Of a DNA stretch of 13,513 nucleotides, positions 6,774 through 13,513 are shown piece after piece. The stretch is taken from positions 1-13,513 of the forward strand of contig JACKFH010000066.1 in the NCBI GenBank assembly GCA_020632575.1, read 5' to 3'. The translations under genes were made by a program, and so were the position numbers. This DNA comes from Candidatus Omnitrophota bacterium. GTDB lineage: Bacteria; Hinthialibacterota; Hinthialibacteria; OLB16. Position 1 is the first letter of the stretch. Each line of letters begins with the position of its first letter. The notes beneath the pieces were generated by a model, which worked only from the letters and a program-made list of their open reading frames with translations, was not told the origin of the DNA and searched no databases.

Positions 6774-7460
6774 TCAGTGTTTGATCCCCTCTCGCATCTT
6801 TTTCAGATCGACGCCATTGGCGCGGAGATCGCTCAGGATCACCTTTTCGTCATCCAGGATCTTTTTAACCTTGACCGGCAGGTCATCGAGGAGGTCATGA
6901 GGAATCGAAACGACGCCGTTGCAGTCGGCATGGAGGATGTCCCCCGGATTCACGGTCAAACCTCCCACCTCCACCGGGATATTCGCCCATTCGACATCGA
7001 TCCAACCATGCGAAACCACCACATACTCGGACCACACCTTCATCCCGATAGCGTGAAGAGCCTCGAGATCGCGCACCGCCCCATCCGTGACAATCCCGAC
7101 TGTTCCAAGTTGTTGAACCATGGTGCCCATGATTTCGCCCCAATGAGCGGCTAGGCCTTTCTTCCCAATGACCTTGTCTTGGACCACGCAAATGACCGGT
7201 TTCGGGCTGTTTTCGATTGCCTCCAACCATTTCATTCTCTCCTCGGGGTCGGGCGGATTGGATTCATCCACCTCCTTGATCGTGCAGGTGACCGCGTAGC
7301 CCATGGCGCGACCGAGTTCGGGGAAACGGCATTGGATTTCGGGTCCCATGTATCCCGCCCAACGGGATTGACGTTTATACAATTCGATGGCGTTGGCGAT
7401 GGTGGGGCTATCGGCTGCGAGGAGCTGGTCCATGAGTTCCTGAGGTAGGTCTTGCGGCAT
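6774..7460 (-). CDS. RraA-like / 4-hydroxy-4-methyl-2-oxoglutarate aldolase family protein
   Basis: The 228-residue start at 7460 has GGAG 6 nt upstream; a frame reaching 7502 adds 14 residues across the spacer and lacks family similarity. The RraA/HMG-aldolase fold is shown by WGEIMGTMVQQLG (107-119), the active-site segment GIVTDGAVRD (122-131, with Asp126, Arg130, Asp131) and PGDILHADCNGVVSIP (172-187). Relatives either cleave 4-carboxy-4-hydroxy-2-oxoadipate or HMG to pyruvate, or decarboxylate oxaloacetate with Mg2+. A few bind RNase E instead, but the intact Arg/Asp set and the catabolic setting favour an enzyme. It is divergent from the YdjC-PhyH-toroid operon across 138 bp, so it may handle a 2-keto acid from the same pathway; this is inference. 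Such proteins are often mislabelled as dimethylmenaquinone methyltransferase. Confidence 0.9.
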   Translation of the reverse strand: MPQDLPQELMDQLLAADSPTIANAIELYKRQSRWAGYMGPEIQCRFPELGRAMGYAVTCTIKEVDESNPPDPEERMKWLEAIENSPKPVICVVQDKVIGKKGLAAHWGEIMGTMVQQLGTVGIVTDGAVRDLEALHAIGMKVWSEYVVVSHGWIDVEWANIPVEVGGLTVNPGDILHADCNGVVSIPHDLLDDLPVKVKKILDDEKVILSDLRANGVDLKKMREGIKH

Positions 7461-7598
7461 CGTTATCTCCTTGAAATTAAAAAAGTATTGGACGAAAGCC
7501 AATCAGAATAAGTCCAATCGAAAAAATCTGCAATCAATCCTCGGGTTATGGTATGTTGGTTGTCTTTGAGAATCTAAGGAACAAGGAGAGTGGAACCG

Positions 7599-8510
7599 AT
7601 GCGCACCGCGATTTTATTCCTGGCACTCGCTTGGGTTGGAGGTCTTGCCGCCCACGCGGAAGAGCAAACATACGCCGAAAGATTGGGTTGGGAGAAAGGG
7701 GACCGAGTGGTCATCCTCCATGTGGATGACATCGGAATGTCGCACGCTTCGAATAGGGGAGCGATCGAGGCTCTCGAAGATGGAATCGCCACCTCGGTGA
7801 GCATCATGATGCCCTGTCCCTGGGTCCCGGAATTCGCCGAGTATCTCAAGAAACATCCCGACACTTGCGCGGGGCTTCACCTCACCATGACCTCCGAGTG
7901 GGATTACTACCGCTGGGGACCGGTGGCTGGAAAACCTGCGGTTCCCGGTTTGGTCGATCCGATGGGGTGCCTTTGGGATGGCAACGGGCTGGTTTACGAT
8001 CACGCGACTCCCGATGAGGCCGAGGCGGAAATTCGCGCACAGATCGATCGTTCGCTGACCATGGGAATCCAGCCGACTCATCTCGATTCGCACATGGGGA
8101 CTCTCTTTTACAACCCGGAATATTTCGAGCGCTACATGAAGGTGGGGATTGAGAAACAGATTCCAATCCTGATGGCCAAAGAGTTCGACGCCGAGGCGGC
8201 GGAGAAAGTTTGGAAGGCGGGGCTTCCGGTTCTCGATTACATCTTCGCGGACACCTACGACTGGAAGACCACTGAGAAGAGTCCGCTCTACATCGACTAC
8301 TTGAAGAACCTGAAACCGGGGATCACCGAGATCATCATGCATTGCACCAAACCGAACGATGTCATTCCGATCATCACCGGAAATCGGGACCACCTCTATG
8401 GCGACCTCTACGCCATGGTCGATCCCGAGGTCAAGAAGGTGGTTGAGGAGGAAGGCATCATCCTGACCAACTGGCGAGAGATCGCGGAACGAAGGAAAAA
8501 CGCGGAGTAA
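7599..8510 (+). CDS. Secreted ChbG/YdjC-family carbohydrate deacetylase-like protein
   Basis: The 303-residue ATG at 7599 is chosen because AAGGAGAG (7583-7590) sits 8 nt before it; a GTG at 7590 overlaps that site. Residues 1-20 are a signal peptide (Arg2, hydrophobic core, cleavage after AHA). The YdjC-type barrel carries its metal and catalytic residues: HVDDIG (41-46, Asp43/Asp44), His94 in GLHLTMTSEW, and HLDSHMG (161-167, His161/His165). His248 in IIMHCT is also conserved. Known members deacetylate chitooligosaccharides or hopanoid intermediates and are usually cytoplasmic, so export is notable. It is first in an operon, with 4 bp to the PhyH gene, and lies divergent from the RraA-like gene. 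The substrate is probably an N-acetylated sugar, by family analogy only. Confidence 0.9.
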   Translation: MRTAILFLALAWVGGLAAHAEEQTYAERLGWEKGDRVVILHVDDIGMSHASNRGAIEALEDGIATSVSIMMPCPWVPEFAEYLKKHPDTCAGLHLTMTSEWDYYRWGPVAGKPAVPGLVDPMGCLWDGNGLVYDHATPDEAEAEIRAQIDRSLTMGIQPTHLDSHMGTLFYNPEYFERYMKVGIEKQIPILMAKEFDAEAAEKVWKAGLPVLDYIFADTYDWKTTEKSPLYIDYLKNLKPGITEIIMHCTKPNDVIPIITGNRDHLYGDLYAMVDPEVKKVVEEEGIILTNWREIAERRKNAE

Positions 8511-8514
8511 CCCG

Positions 8515-9327
8515 ATGACCCGAACGGCCATCGATGACGAAGCGGCCATTCGCGAGCTGCGGGGCCAATTTCGAAGCCAGGGTTTTTGCATCACGCCCCC
8601 GATCGTTCCCATGGACCTGATCGAGCGAGTCCTCCCCCGCATGGAGGCGGTGGTCCGCGGCGAATACGAAACCGGGGAGCCACCCTTCGCGATCCATTTC
8701 ACCCCGGAGGATGGACCGGAGAAACTCAAGAAAATCGATCAGCCGCAATTATGCGACGACACGATTTTGGAGTTGATCGCACACCCGGCTCTGGGCGAAT
8801 GGGCGGCGCGGATCATGGAGGCCAAACTCATTCAGGCCTGGGCGGTTCAACTTCTGATCAAACCTCCGGGATACGGCGAAAAAGGTTTGGTCGGGTGGCA
8901 TCAAGACAAACACTACTGGCCCTACTGGGAGGGCGAGGTGTTCACCGCGTGGGTCGCACTCAGCGAGGTGACCGAGGATTCGGGTCCGGTTCGCTATGTG
9001 GCCGGTTCCAATCAGTGGGGTTATCTGGAGGGTGGCGATTTTTTCGGGACCGACGATGAACTTCAACGTGACAAAATCCGATTGCCCAATGGCGCGGAAT
9101 GGAAAGAGGTTCCAGGGGTGATGGGACCCGGGCAAGCAATCTTTCATCATCGCCACACTTTTCACGGAAGCGGGCCCAACCTCTCGGATAAGCCTCGACT
9201 CAGTTTCGCGATTCATCTTCGGACTGAAAAGTCGCGGCCCGTCTTCGGCGAAAACGATCAAACCTCCTACTACATCTCCAATCTCAATGACATACGGAAA
9301 GCCCCCATTCTTTTTGAGGAATCGTAG
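8515..9327 (+). CDS. Phytanoyl-CoA dioxygenase (PhyH) family, Fe(II)/2-oxoglutarate oxygenase
   Basis: The 270-residue protein has a PhyH jelly-roll core. The iron triad is GWHQD (His129, Asp131) with distal His217 in HTFHGSGPN, followed by Arg228, the likely 2-oxoglutarate anchor, in RLSFAIHLR. SDSGP-type residues (EDSGPVRYVAGSN, 154-166) are also typical. There is no signal peptide, so it works in the cytoplasm. GGAG (8504-8507) lies inside the end of the preceding gene, 7 nt before the ATG, and the intergenic gap is only 4 bp, so the two are co-translated. Environmental PVC-type and Poribacteria genomes hold many PhyH paralogues of unknown substrate that hydroxylate small molecules. Here the flanking secreted enzymes suggest a sugar- or lipid-derived substrate, but nothing in the sequence names it. 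Confidence 0.92.
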   Translation: MTRTAIDDEAAIRELRGQFRSQGFCITPPIVPMDLIERVLPRMEAVVRGEYETGEPPFAIHFTPEDGPEKLKKIDQPQLCDDTILELIAHPALGEWAARIMEAKLIQAWAVQLLIKPPGYGEKGLVGWHQDKHYWPYWEGEVFTAWVALSEVTEDSGPVRYVAGSNQWGYLEGGDFFGTDDELQRDKIRLPNGAEWKEVPGVMGPGQAIFHHRHTFHGSGPNLSDKPRLSFAIHLRTEKSRPVFGENDQTSYYISNLNDIRKAPILFEES

Positions 9328-9331
9328 GATT

Positions 9332-10861
9332 ATGCGCACTTGCATGACGCTTCTCTTGCTTGCTTGTCCCCTCTCATCAGGGAGTGCACAAGCGGGAGAC
9401 TATCTGAACTTGGTCCGTCGTTGCGCGGACACACTCCTGGAAATAGGGAGAGACCATTATGGCGAGGTTCACTCCCCCCTGTTCATGTGCGTGATCGACG
9501 CAGAAACGCTCAACGCCTCTCGTGAGATGCCCTTGCATGACGGGTTGGTACGAACGGAGGGAAGACTTCATCGCCGTAATCTGGGTGGATGCGACCTCTG
9601 GGAGGACCAGGAACTTCTCAAGACGCTTTATCTTTTGACTGAGAAGACCGGGGATGAAAAATACAAAAAGGCCGCGGATAACGCGACCGCCTATTTCCTG
9701 AAGAATTGCATTAAACCCTCCACGGGTTTATTGACTTGGGGATCGCATATTTATTGGGATGCTTACACCGACTCCCCCGCCGGGGATGGCGATGGGGAAG
9801 GACCCCATGAAGTCCTGATCCGTGAACCGGAATGGGAGAGGATGTGGGAGGTGGACCCCAAAAGGGTCCGCGAACAGATCGAACGGATGTGGGAGTGGCA
9901 CATCTGCGACAAGGAGACGGGGCAGCATAACCGTCACGACGACAAGAGTCCCGGGTGTGACTTCGCTTTCTCGGGATCTGAATTCATTTATGCCTTCGCG
10001 TTTCTTTCCCAAAAGACTGGAGAGCCGATATGGGAACAGAGGGCCAAGCTGGTCATGAATTATCATTGGAACGCTCGAAATAAAGAGACCAACCTCGCCC
10101 CCGACGCGCCCGCGCTCCATGATCGCTACGATGGAAATCACGCGTTCACTACGATACCGGGTCCTCACGCCTCCCTTCTGCTTCGAGCCTATGAACTCAC
10201 CAAGGATCGGGATTATCTCGAAGTCGCGCTGGGACACCTTCGCGCGTACGACCAATACGGTTGGGACGATGAGGCTCAGAATTATTGGGGGATGTTGGAA
10301 CTCAACGGAACGCCGGTCCCCGAGTATGGCGATCCCAACACCCGAATGCGGAGCGTTCATGTTTATGACGATTTCCAACCAGTGGGCTATGTCGATGTTT
10401 GGCGGACCGTCCTCTACTCTTATGAAATGCCCTTGATCGCGGCGCAATCCTATGCGTATGCCGCGCAACTCTCCGACGACCCACAACTCAAGAAGGCGGT
10501 TGAGCGGTGGAGTATCGTGATCGAGAAAGCCCTGCCGCCGAAAACCGGGCGCAGGTGGAAGATGAACCTCGAAGAGGCGCTTCCCCAAGTTCGTGAGACC
10601 GGCGGAACCTACGCGGAGAATTACGGGCGCGCCATCTCCTTTTTCCTAGAAGCGGCGCTAGTCCTAGACCGGAACGAACTCAGGGTGAAAGCCGAGGGGA
10701 TCGCGCGAGAAGCGATCGATCATCTCCATCGTGAGGGTTCCGGATTGTTTCTCGGGCACGCAGCCAAAGGGACTTATGAGGCGACGGATGGGGTGGGGTG
10801 TCTTTTGTACGCGCTGCTTCAATTGGATTCCTACCCAGAAATTGGCCCGCCGAATTTTTGA
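9332..10861 (+). CDS. Secreted (alpha/alpha)-toroid protein, likely polysaccharide-active
   Basis: The 509-residue start at 9332 gives a clean signal peptide (1-21: Arg2, LLLLAC core, cleavage after AQA). An upstream in-frame start at 9287 lies inside the PhyH gene and adds charged residues before the signal. AGGA (9326-9329) and GAGGA (9316-9320) precede the ATG, which lies 4 bp after the PhyH stop. The body is an array of amphipathic helix pairs with Tyr/Trp-rich loops (LWEDQELLKTLYLLTEKTGD, RMWEWHICDKETGQHNRHDD, YDGNHAFTTIPGPHASLLLRAYEL), typical of six-hairpin glycosidase or alpha/alpha-barrel polysaccharide lyase folds. Similar planctomycete proteins are sometimes labelled pectate lyase. 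No catalytic residues can be assigned by eye. Cys11 is not in a convincing lipobox. Operon position suggests it releases the substrate handled by its neighbours. Confidence 0.78.
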   Translation: MRTCMTLLLLACPLSSGSAQAGDYLNLVRRCADTLLEIGRDHYGEVHSPLFMCVIDAETLNASREMPLHDGLVRTEGRLHRRNLGGCDLWEDQELLKTLYLLTEKTGDEKYKKAADNATAYFLKNCIKPSTGLLTWGSHIYWDAYTDSPAGDGDGEGPHEVLIREPEWERMWEVDPKRVREQIERMWEWHICDKETGQHNRHDDKSPGCDFAFSGSEFIYAFAFLSQKTGEPIWEQRAKLVMNYHWNARNKETNLAPDAPALHDRYDGNHAFTTIPGPHASLLLRAYELTKDRDYLEVALGHLRAYDQYGWDDEAQNYWGMLELNGTPVPEYGDPNTRMRSVHVYDDFQPVGYVDVWRTVLYSYEMPLIAAQSYAYAAQLSDDPQLKKAVERWSIVIEKALPPKTGRRWKMNLEEALPQVRETGGTYAENYGRAISFFLEAALVLDRNELRVKAEGIAREAIDHLHREGSGLFLGHAAKGTYEATDGVGCLLYALLQLDSYPEIGPPNF

Positions 10862-10898
10862 ATGAAGACTCAGTGAATGCCGAAGAGGGGAGGGTGAA

Positions 10899-12503
10899 TC
10901 AGGTTTTGCTTTGGCCGACTCGCGCTCCGCTGATGCTTGGAACCGGCTCCCCACAAAACTCGATCGCCACCATGCAAACATCGTCGGGAAAACTGTCCGT
11001 CGCGGAAAACTGTCGGATCTCATCGAGGAGTTCATCGAACATTTGATCCGAGGAGAGACCCATCTTTTTTTGAACCGCCGAAAGCAACCGATCTTCTCCA
11101 TACTCCTCCAACTCTCCATCGTGGACCTCGAACAACCCATCTGTGTAGAGGAGGACCAGATCGTTGGGATCGAGGGTAATCTGGTGATTTGTGTAGCGCA
11201 CGCCCTCGAACAGCCCAAGCGCGGGACCCGCCGCTTTTGAATCGGATTCCAGGAATTCGGCGAACCCTTTCTCGCGGTGCAGCCGCATCGGAACGGGGTG
11301 CCCGGCGCTCGCGAAACTCATTCTTCCTTTGGAGATATCCACCACGGCATAGAACGCGGAGGCGAACATGGGGATTCCGGTTCTTCCCAGAATGGCCATC
11401 AAACCATTGTTGAGATCCGAAAGGAGGGAGGCGGGGTCGTTGGCCACGGGGCGCAATTCCTCGATCAGTCCACGGAGATACGCGGTGAACAAAGAGGCTC
11501 GAACTCCGTGACCCATAACATCGCAGATGATGATCCCCACCTTTTCATCCGAGATGGCAAGGATGTCGAAGAAGTCACCAGCCAAAGTGGCGGTTGGAAC
11601 ATACCGGTGACAAAATTTGACCGTGTGTTCGGCGATGATGGGATCGGCTGGAAACTCCGGAACTTGCTGGGGAATGAACGCTTGTTGGATCTCGCGAGCC
11701 ATGTGGAGGTCATCCTCCATCTGGGCGTTCTTCTTTCGTAACTGTTCGGCGTATTGCTCCACCGCTTCGGTGGCGAGTTTGCGTTCGGTGATGTCGGTGC
11801 TGGTTCCGACCAGGCCGATGATGGCCCCTTGGCTGTTCCGTAACGGGACCTTGGTGGTCAATGACCATCTCCGAGAGCCATCCGACTCGATCGACATCTC
11901 CTCGCGATTGATGAACGATTTGCCGCTCTCCATCACCTCGCGATCATCCGCCAACCTTCGCTCGGATCCCTCGTCGGGAATGAAATCGAAGGTCGTCTTG
12001 CCATAGATGTCATCGGGGTCTTTCATTCCGAATATGTTGGCTTGGGCGAGGTTGGCCAGAACGAATCGGCTCTCGTCGTCCTTAACGAAAATTCGGCAGG
12101 GGAGGATGTCCAGGAGAGTTTTCAGGAGGTTTCGCTCCTCCTCGAGCGCGGTCTCGGCGCGCTCGCGTTCCAGGTTTCGTTCCTCCAATTTCCGGTTCGC
12201 GCGGAGGAGTTCTTCGGTTCGTTCCTCGACGAGTTGACGAACTCGCTCGGTCCGTTGACTGAATATCTGTAGGGTCACTGTCAGTAGGACGGTGAAGGTG
12301 AATCCGATCATCCCGACCACCACCGCTCCGATCAGGGGAACGTTTGGGATGGAGAATCCGGAGAGGTAAAATGCGAAATCCTGAGTGTGCAGCCAGTAGG
12401 CGGCCAGAAGAGAAAGAGCTGATCCCAATATGAAGACCGGCAAAACGAAAGACCGACCGCTAATTTTCGCTTTCACGTTTTCGGGAGCCACATCCTTTAT
12501 CAT
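10899..12503 (-). CDS. Membrane-anchored PAS-SpoIIE (PP2C-type) serine phosphatase
   Basis: This 534-residue regulator has two transmembrane helices (about 19-38 and 57-80) with a short loop between them. A coiled-coil linker (about 84-128) follows, then a PAS domain (about 128-245, ending in GTSTDITERK), a second short coil (245-275) and a C-terminal SpoIIE/PP2C domain (about 295-517). Phosphatase metal motifs are intact: AGDFFD (308-313), DVMGHG (328-333), YTDGLFE (453-459) and DDVCMVAIE (507-515). Such enzymes dephosphorylate a STAS anti-anti-sigma protein in partner-switching. No STAS, anti-sigma kinase or sigma gene is in the window, so its target lies elsewhere. The ATG at 12503 lacks a Shine-Dalgarno sequence and sits 5 nt from a palindrome. 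It ends 37 bp from the convergent toroid gene. Confidence 0.93.
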   Translation of the reverse strand: MIKDVAPENVKAKISGRSFVLPVFILGSALSLLAAYWLHTQDFAFYLSGFSIPNVPLIGAVVVGMIGFTFTVLLTVTLQIFSQRTERVRQLVEERTEELLRANRKLEERNLERERAETALEEERNLLKTLLDILPCRIFVKDDESRFVLANLAQANIFGMKDPDDIYGKTTFDFIPDEGSERRLADDREVMESGKSFINREEMSIESDGSRRWSLTTKVPLRNSQGAIIGLVGTSTDITERKLATEAVEQYAEQLRKKNAQMEDDLHMAREIQQAFIPQQVPEFPADPIIAEHTVKFCHRYVPTATLAGDFFDILAISDEKVGIIICDVMGHGVRASLFTAYLRGLIEELRPVANDPASLLSDLNNGLMAILGRTGIPMFASAFYAVVDISKGRMSFASAGHPVPMRLHREKGFAEFLESDSKAAGPALGLFEGVRYTNHQITLDPNDLVLLYTDGLFEVHDGELEEYGEDRLLSAVQKKMGLSSDQMFDELLDEIRQFSATDSFPDDVCMVAIEFCGEPVPSISGARVGQSKT

Positions 12504-12508
12504 TCGGT

Positions 12509-12526
12509 GGAATCATACATGATTCC
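12509..12526 (-). promoter_or_regulatory. 8+8 bp palindrome overlapping a -10-like box for the phosphatase gene
   Basis: GGAATCAT-2 bp-ATGATTCC is perfectly symmetric. On the minus strand it contains TATGAT (12517-12512), five of six matches to a -10 box, and ends 5 nt before the ATG at 12503. A start point about 7 nt past the -10 would fall at or next to the ATG, giving a leaderless mRNA, which fits the missing ribosome site. No good -35 is seen, so an activator or another sigma factor may be needed. A protein bound to the dyad would cover the promoter. Confidence 0.45.
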
Positions 12527-12629
12527 GACATGACAGAAAGATGGAATGAGCGTTTTCGGAGCAACTTTTTCCCCTCTTTTCCTCCCAGAAATTCTGGTTG
12601 ATTCAGGATGCTTAACCTGGAAAATTGAC

Positions 12630-12635
12630 TATAAT
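12630..12635 (+). promoter_or_regulatory. TATAAT -10 box before the alpha/beta hydrolase gene
   Basis: A perfect TATAAT, preceded by TTGAC that is nearly an extended -10, lies 48 nt before the ATG at 12684. No good -35 occurs at 16-18 nt. The same TTGACT (12625-12630) could instead act as a -35, but its downstream -10 would be poor. Confidence 0.35.
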
Positions 12636-12683
12636 CCCTCGAAAATAGACTACTTTCGCGCTGCGAATTTGGAGGCGAACTTG

Positions 12684-13513
12684 ATGATATCAGCCACTCG
12701 AGGTTTTCTCTTGGTTTTTCTCCTATGGATTCAACCCATCTCCGCCGATTCCCAGCCAATGCGGACCAGCGCCTACCACCCAGGCGACAAGGAGGAAGCG
12801 GTCGAGTGGCAAGGAAATCTCAGGGAAGACCTTTGGAGGATTCTTCAACTCCAACCTCTACGAGAAATCCAGGGTTCACTCGATCTCAATCCCGAAAAGA
12901 TCTCCTCGCGGAAGAAGGACCATTACGAATTCCAAGCGATCGAAATCTCCTCCACCCCCAGTCGACGGATCCCAGTCGTAGTGACACTTCTGGAATCGGA
13001 GGGGCCCCATCCCGCGGTGGTCTGCATCCACGGTCATGGTCACGATCGATTCAAATCCTATGACAAAGAATCCATCTACAAGGGTTTCGCTTCGGTCCTC
13101 GCCGAAAGAGGCGTGGTCACCATCGCCATGGATGTCGGGCAGCATGAGGTTTATGAGGAGGGGATGATCCTCATGGGTGAAAGACTATGGGATGTCATCC
13201 GGTGTGTGGATTATCTGGAGTCCTTGCCGCAAGTGGACAAAGGCCGGATCGGTTGCGCCGGCCTCTCGCTTGGCGGGGAGATGGCCATGTGGCTCGGGGC
13301 CATGGACACTCGCATCCAAGCCACAGTCAGCGCGGGGTTTCTGACCACGATGGACCACATGGAGGTGAACCACTGCATGTGCTGGAAGTTCGAGGGGCTT
13401 CGCGAATTGGTCGACTACGCCGACATCTATTCGCTGATCGCGCCTCGCGCGCTGATGTGTCAGAACGGTCTCAAGGAGCCGGAATCTCAGTTTTACGTGC
13501 CGTTGGCGAGAGA
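12684..13513 (+). CDS. Exported alpha/beta hydrolase (acetylxylan esterase / dienelactone hydrolase-like), partial
   Basis: The gene runs off the right edge; 276 complete codons are visible. GGAGG (12671-12675) sits 8 nt before the ATG at 12684. Residues 1-21 are a signal peptide (Arg6, hydrophobic FLLVFLLWI, cleavage after ISA). The fold is shown by the oxyanion-hole region CIHGHGHD (114-121), the strand VVTIAMDVGQHE, and the nucleophile elbow G193-L-S195-L-G-G. The Asp/His of the triad would lie in or beyond the segment LIAPRALMCQNG, where the acid strand normally begins. Relatives in PVC-type genomes are called acetyl xylan esterase or abhydrolase; all are predicted to remove acyl groups. 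With a Ser elbow and export, deacylation of a glycan is the likely role. It is divergent from the phosphatase gene across 180 bp. Confidence 0.85.
   Translation, partial: MISATRGFLLVFLLWIQPISADSQPMRTSAYHPGDKEEAVEWQGNLREDLWRILQLQPLREIQGSLDLNPEKISSRKKDHYEFQAIEISSTPSRRIPVVVTLLESEGPHPAVVCIHGHGHDRFKSYDKESIYKGFASVLAERGVVTIAMDVGQHEVYEEGMILMGERLWDVIRCVDYLESLPQVDKGRIGCAGLSLGGEMAMWLGAMDTRIQATVSAGFLTTMDHMEVNHCMCWKFEGLRELVDYADIYSLIAPRALMCQNGLKEPESQFYVPLAR

Noticed and set aside
6684..6779. 7 bp inverted repeat CACTGAG / CTCAGTG around the RraA-dockerin spacer
   Set aside because: The arms are 82 bp apart and one overlaps a stop codon; a match of this size is expected by chance.
7461..7598. Promoters in the RraA/YdjC divergent spacer
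   Set aside because: Several TTGG and TATG words occur, but no -35/-10 pair with acceptable spacing and match was found on either strand, so none is annotated.
7614..8729. Minus-strand open frame of 371 codons
   Set aside because: It lies antisense across the YdjC and PhyH genes, has low-complexity non-family sequence and no ribosome site. It is a shadow of strong codon bias.
9728..10588. Minus-strand open frame of 286 codons
   Set aside because: It is antisense to the toroid gene, and its sequence shows no coherent fold or start site.

Overview
This 13.5 kb window is bacterial chromosome: dense protein-coding genes, Shine-Dalgarno sites, moderately high GC and short spacers. I see no rRNA, tRNA, CRISPR array, insertion sequence or phage gene. 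The gene families (a Cys-type sulfatase, a ceramidase-like secreted enzyme, a secreted YdjC/ChbG protein, a PhyH dioxygenase, an RraA-like aldolase, a toroid-type carbohydrate enzyme, a secreted protein with one dockerin-like EF-hand) resemble the polysaccharide-degrading repertoire of Planctomycetes, Hydrogenedentota, Sumerlaeota and similar environmental lineages. The phylum assignment is inference from gene content only. A PhyH dioxygenase uses O2, which suggests an aerobic or microaerobic host.

Layout from left to right. Positions 1-1271 (minus) hold the N-terminal 423 residues of a secreted neutral/alkaline ceramidase-like protein that runs off the left edge. Positions 1437-1691 (minus) encode an 84-residue ribbon-helix-helix-like protein with its own promoter and terminator. 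After a 341 bp divergent spacer with several small dyads comes a sulfatase without a signal peptide (2033-3502, plus). It converges, one base apart, on a three-gene minus-strand unit read from 6022 down to 3504: moaA (GTP 3',8-cyclase), a Tat-exported metallophosphoesterase (GTGA overlap) and a zinc-ribbon membrane protein. Positions 6175-6672 (minus) encode a small secreted protein with a dockerin-like motif. Positions 6774-7460 (minus) encode an RraA/HMG-aldolase-like enzyme. Divergent from it is a tight plus-strand operon (7599-10861): secreted YdjC/ChbG-like deacetylase, PhyH dioxygenase and a secreted (alpha/alpha)-toroid protein. A membrane-anchored PAS/SpoIIE-type phosphatase (10899-12503, minus) follows. 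The right edge cuts an exported alpha/beta hydrolase (from 12684, plus).

How the genes may work together: most of the exported enzymes fit the breakdown of a decorated (acylated or sulfated) glycan or glycolipid outside the cytoplasm. The sulfatase, PhyH enzyme and RraA-like aldolase would then process the released products inside the cell. This is inference from neighbourhood. The moaA unit is housekeeping-like but has an unusual partner set. No known defence or mobile system is visible. The best candidates for something undescribed are the YdjC-PhyH-toroid/RraA cluster, the moaA-phosphoesterase-zinc-ribbon unit, and the palindrome-controlled, possibly leaderless phosphatase gene.
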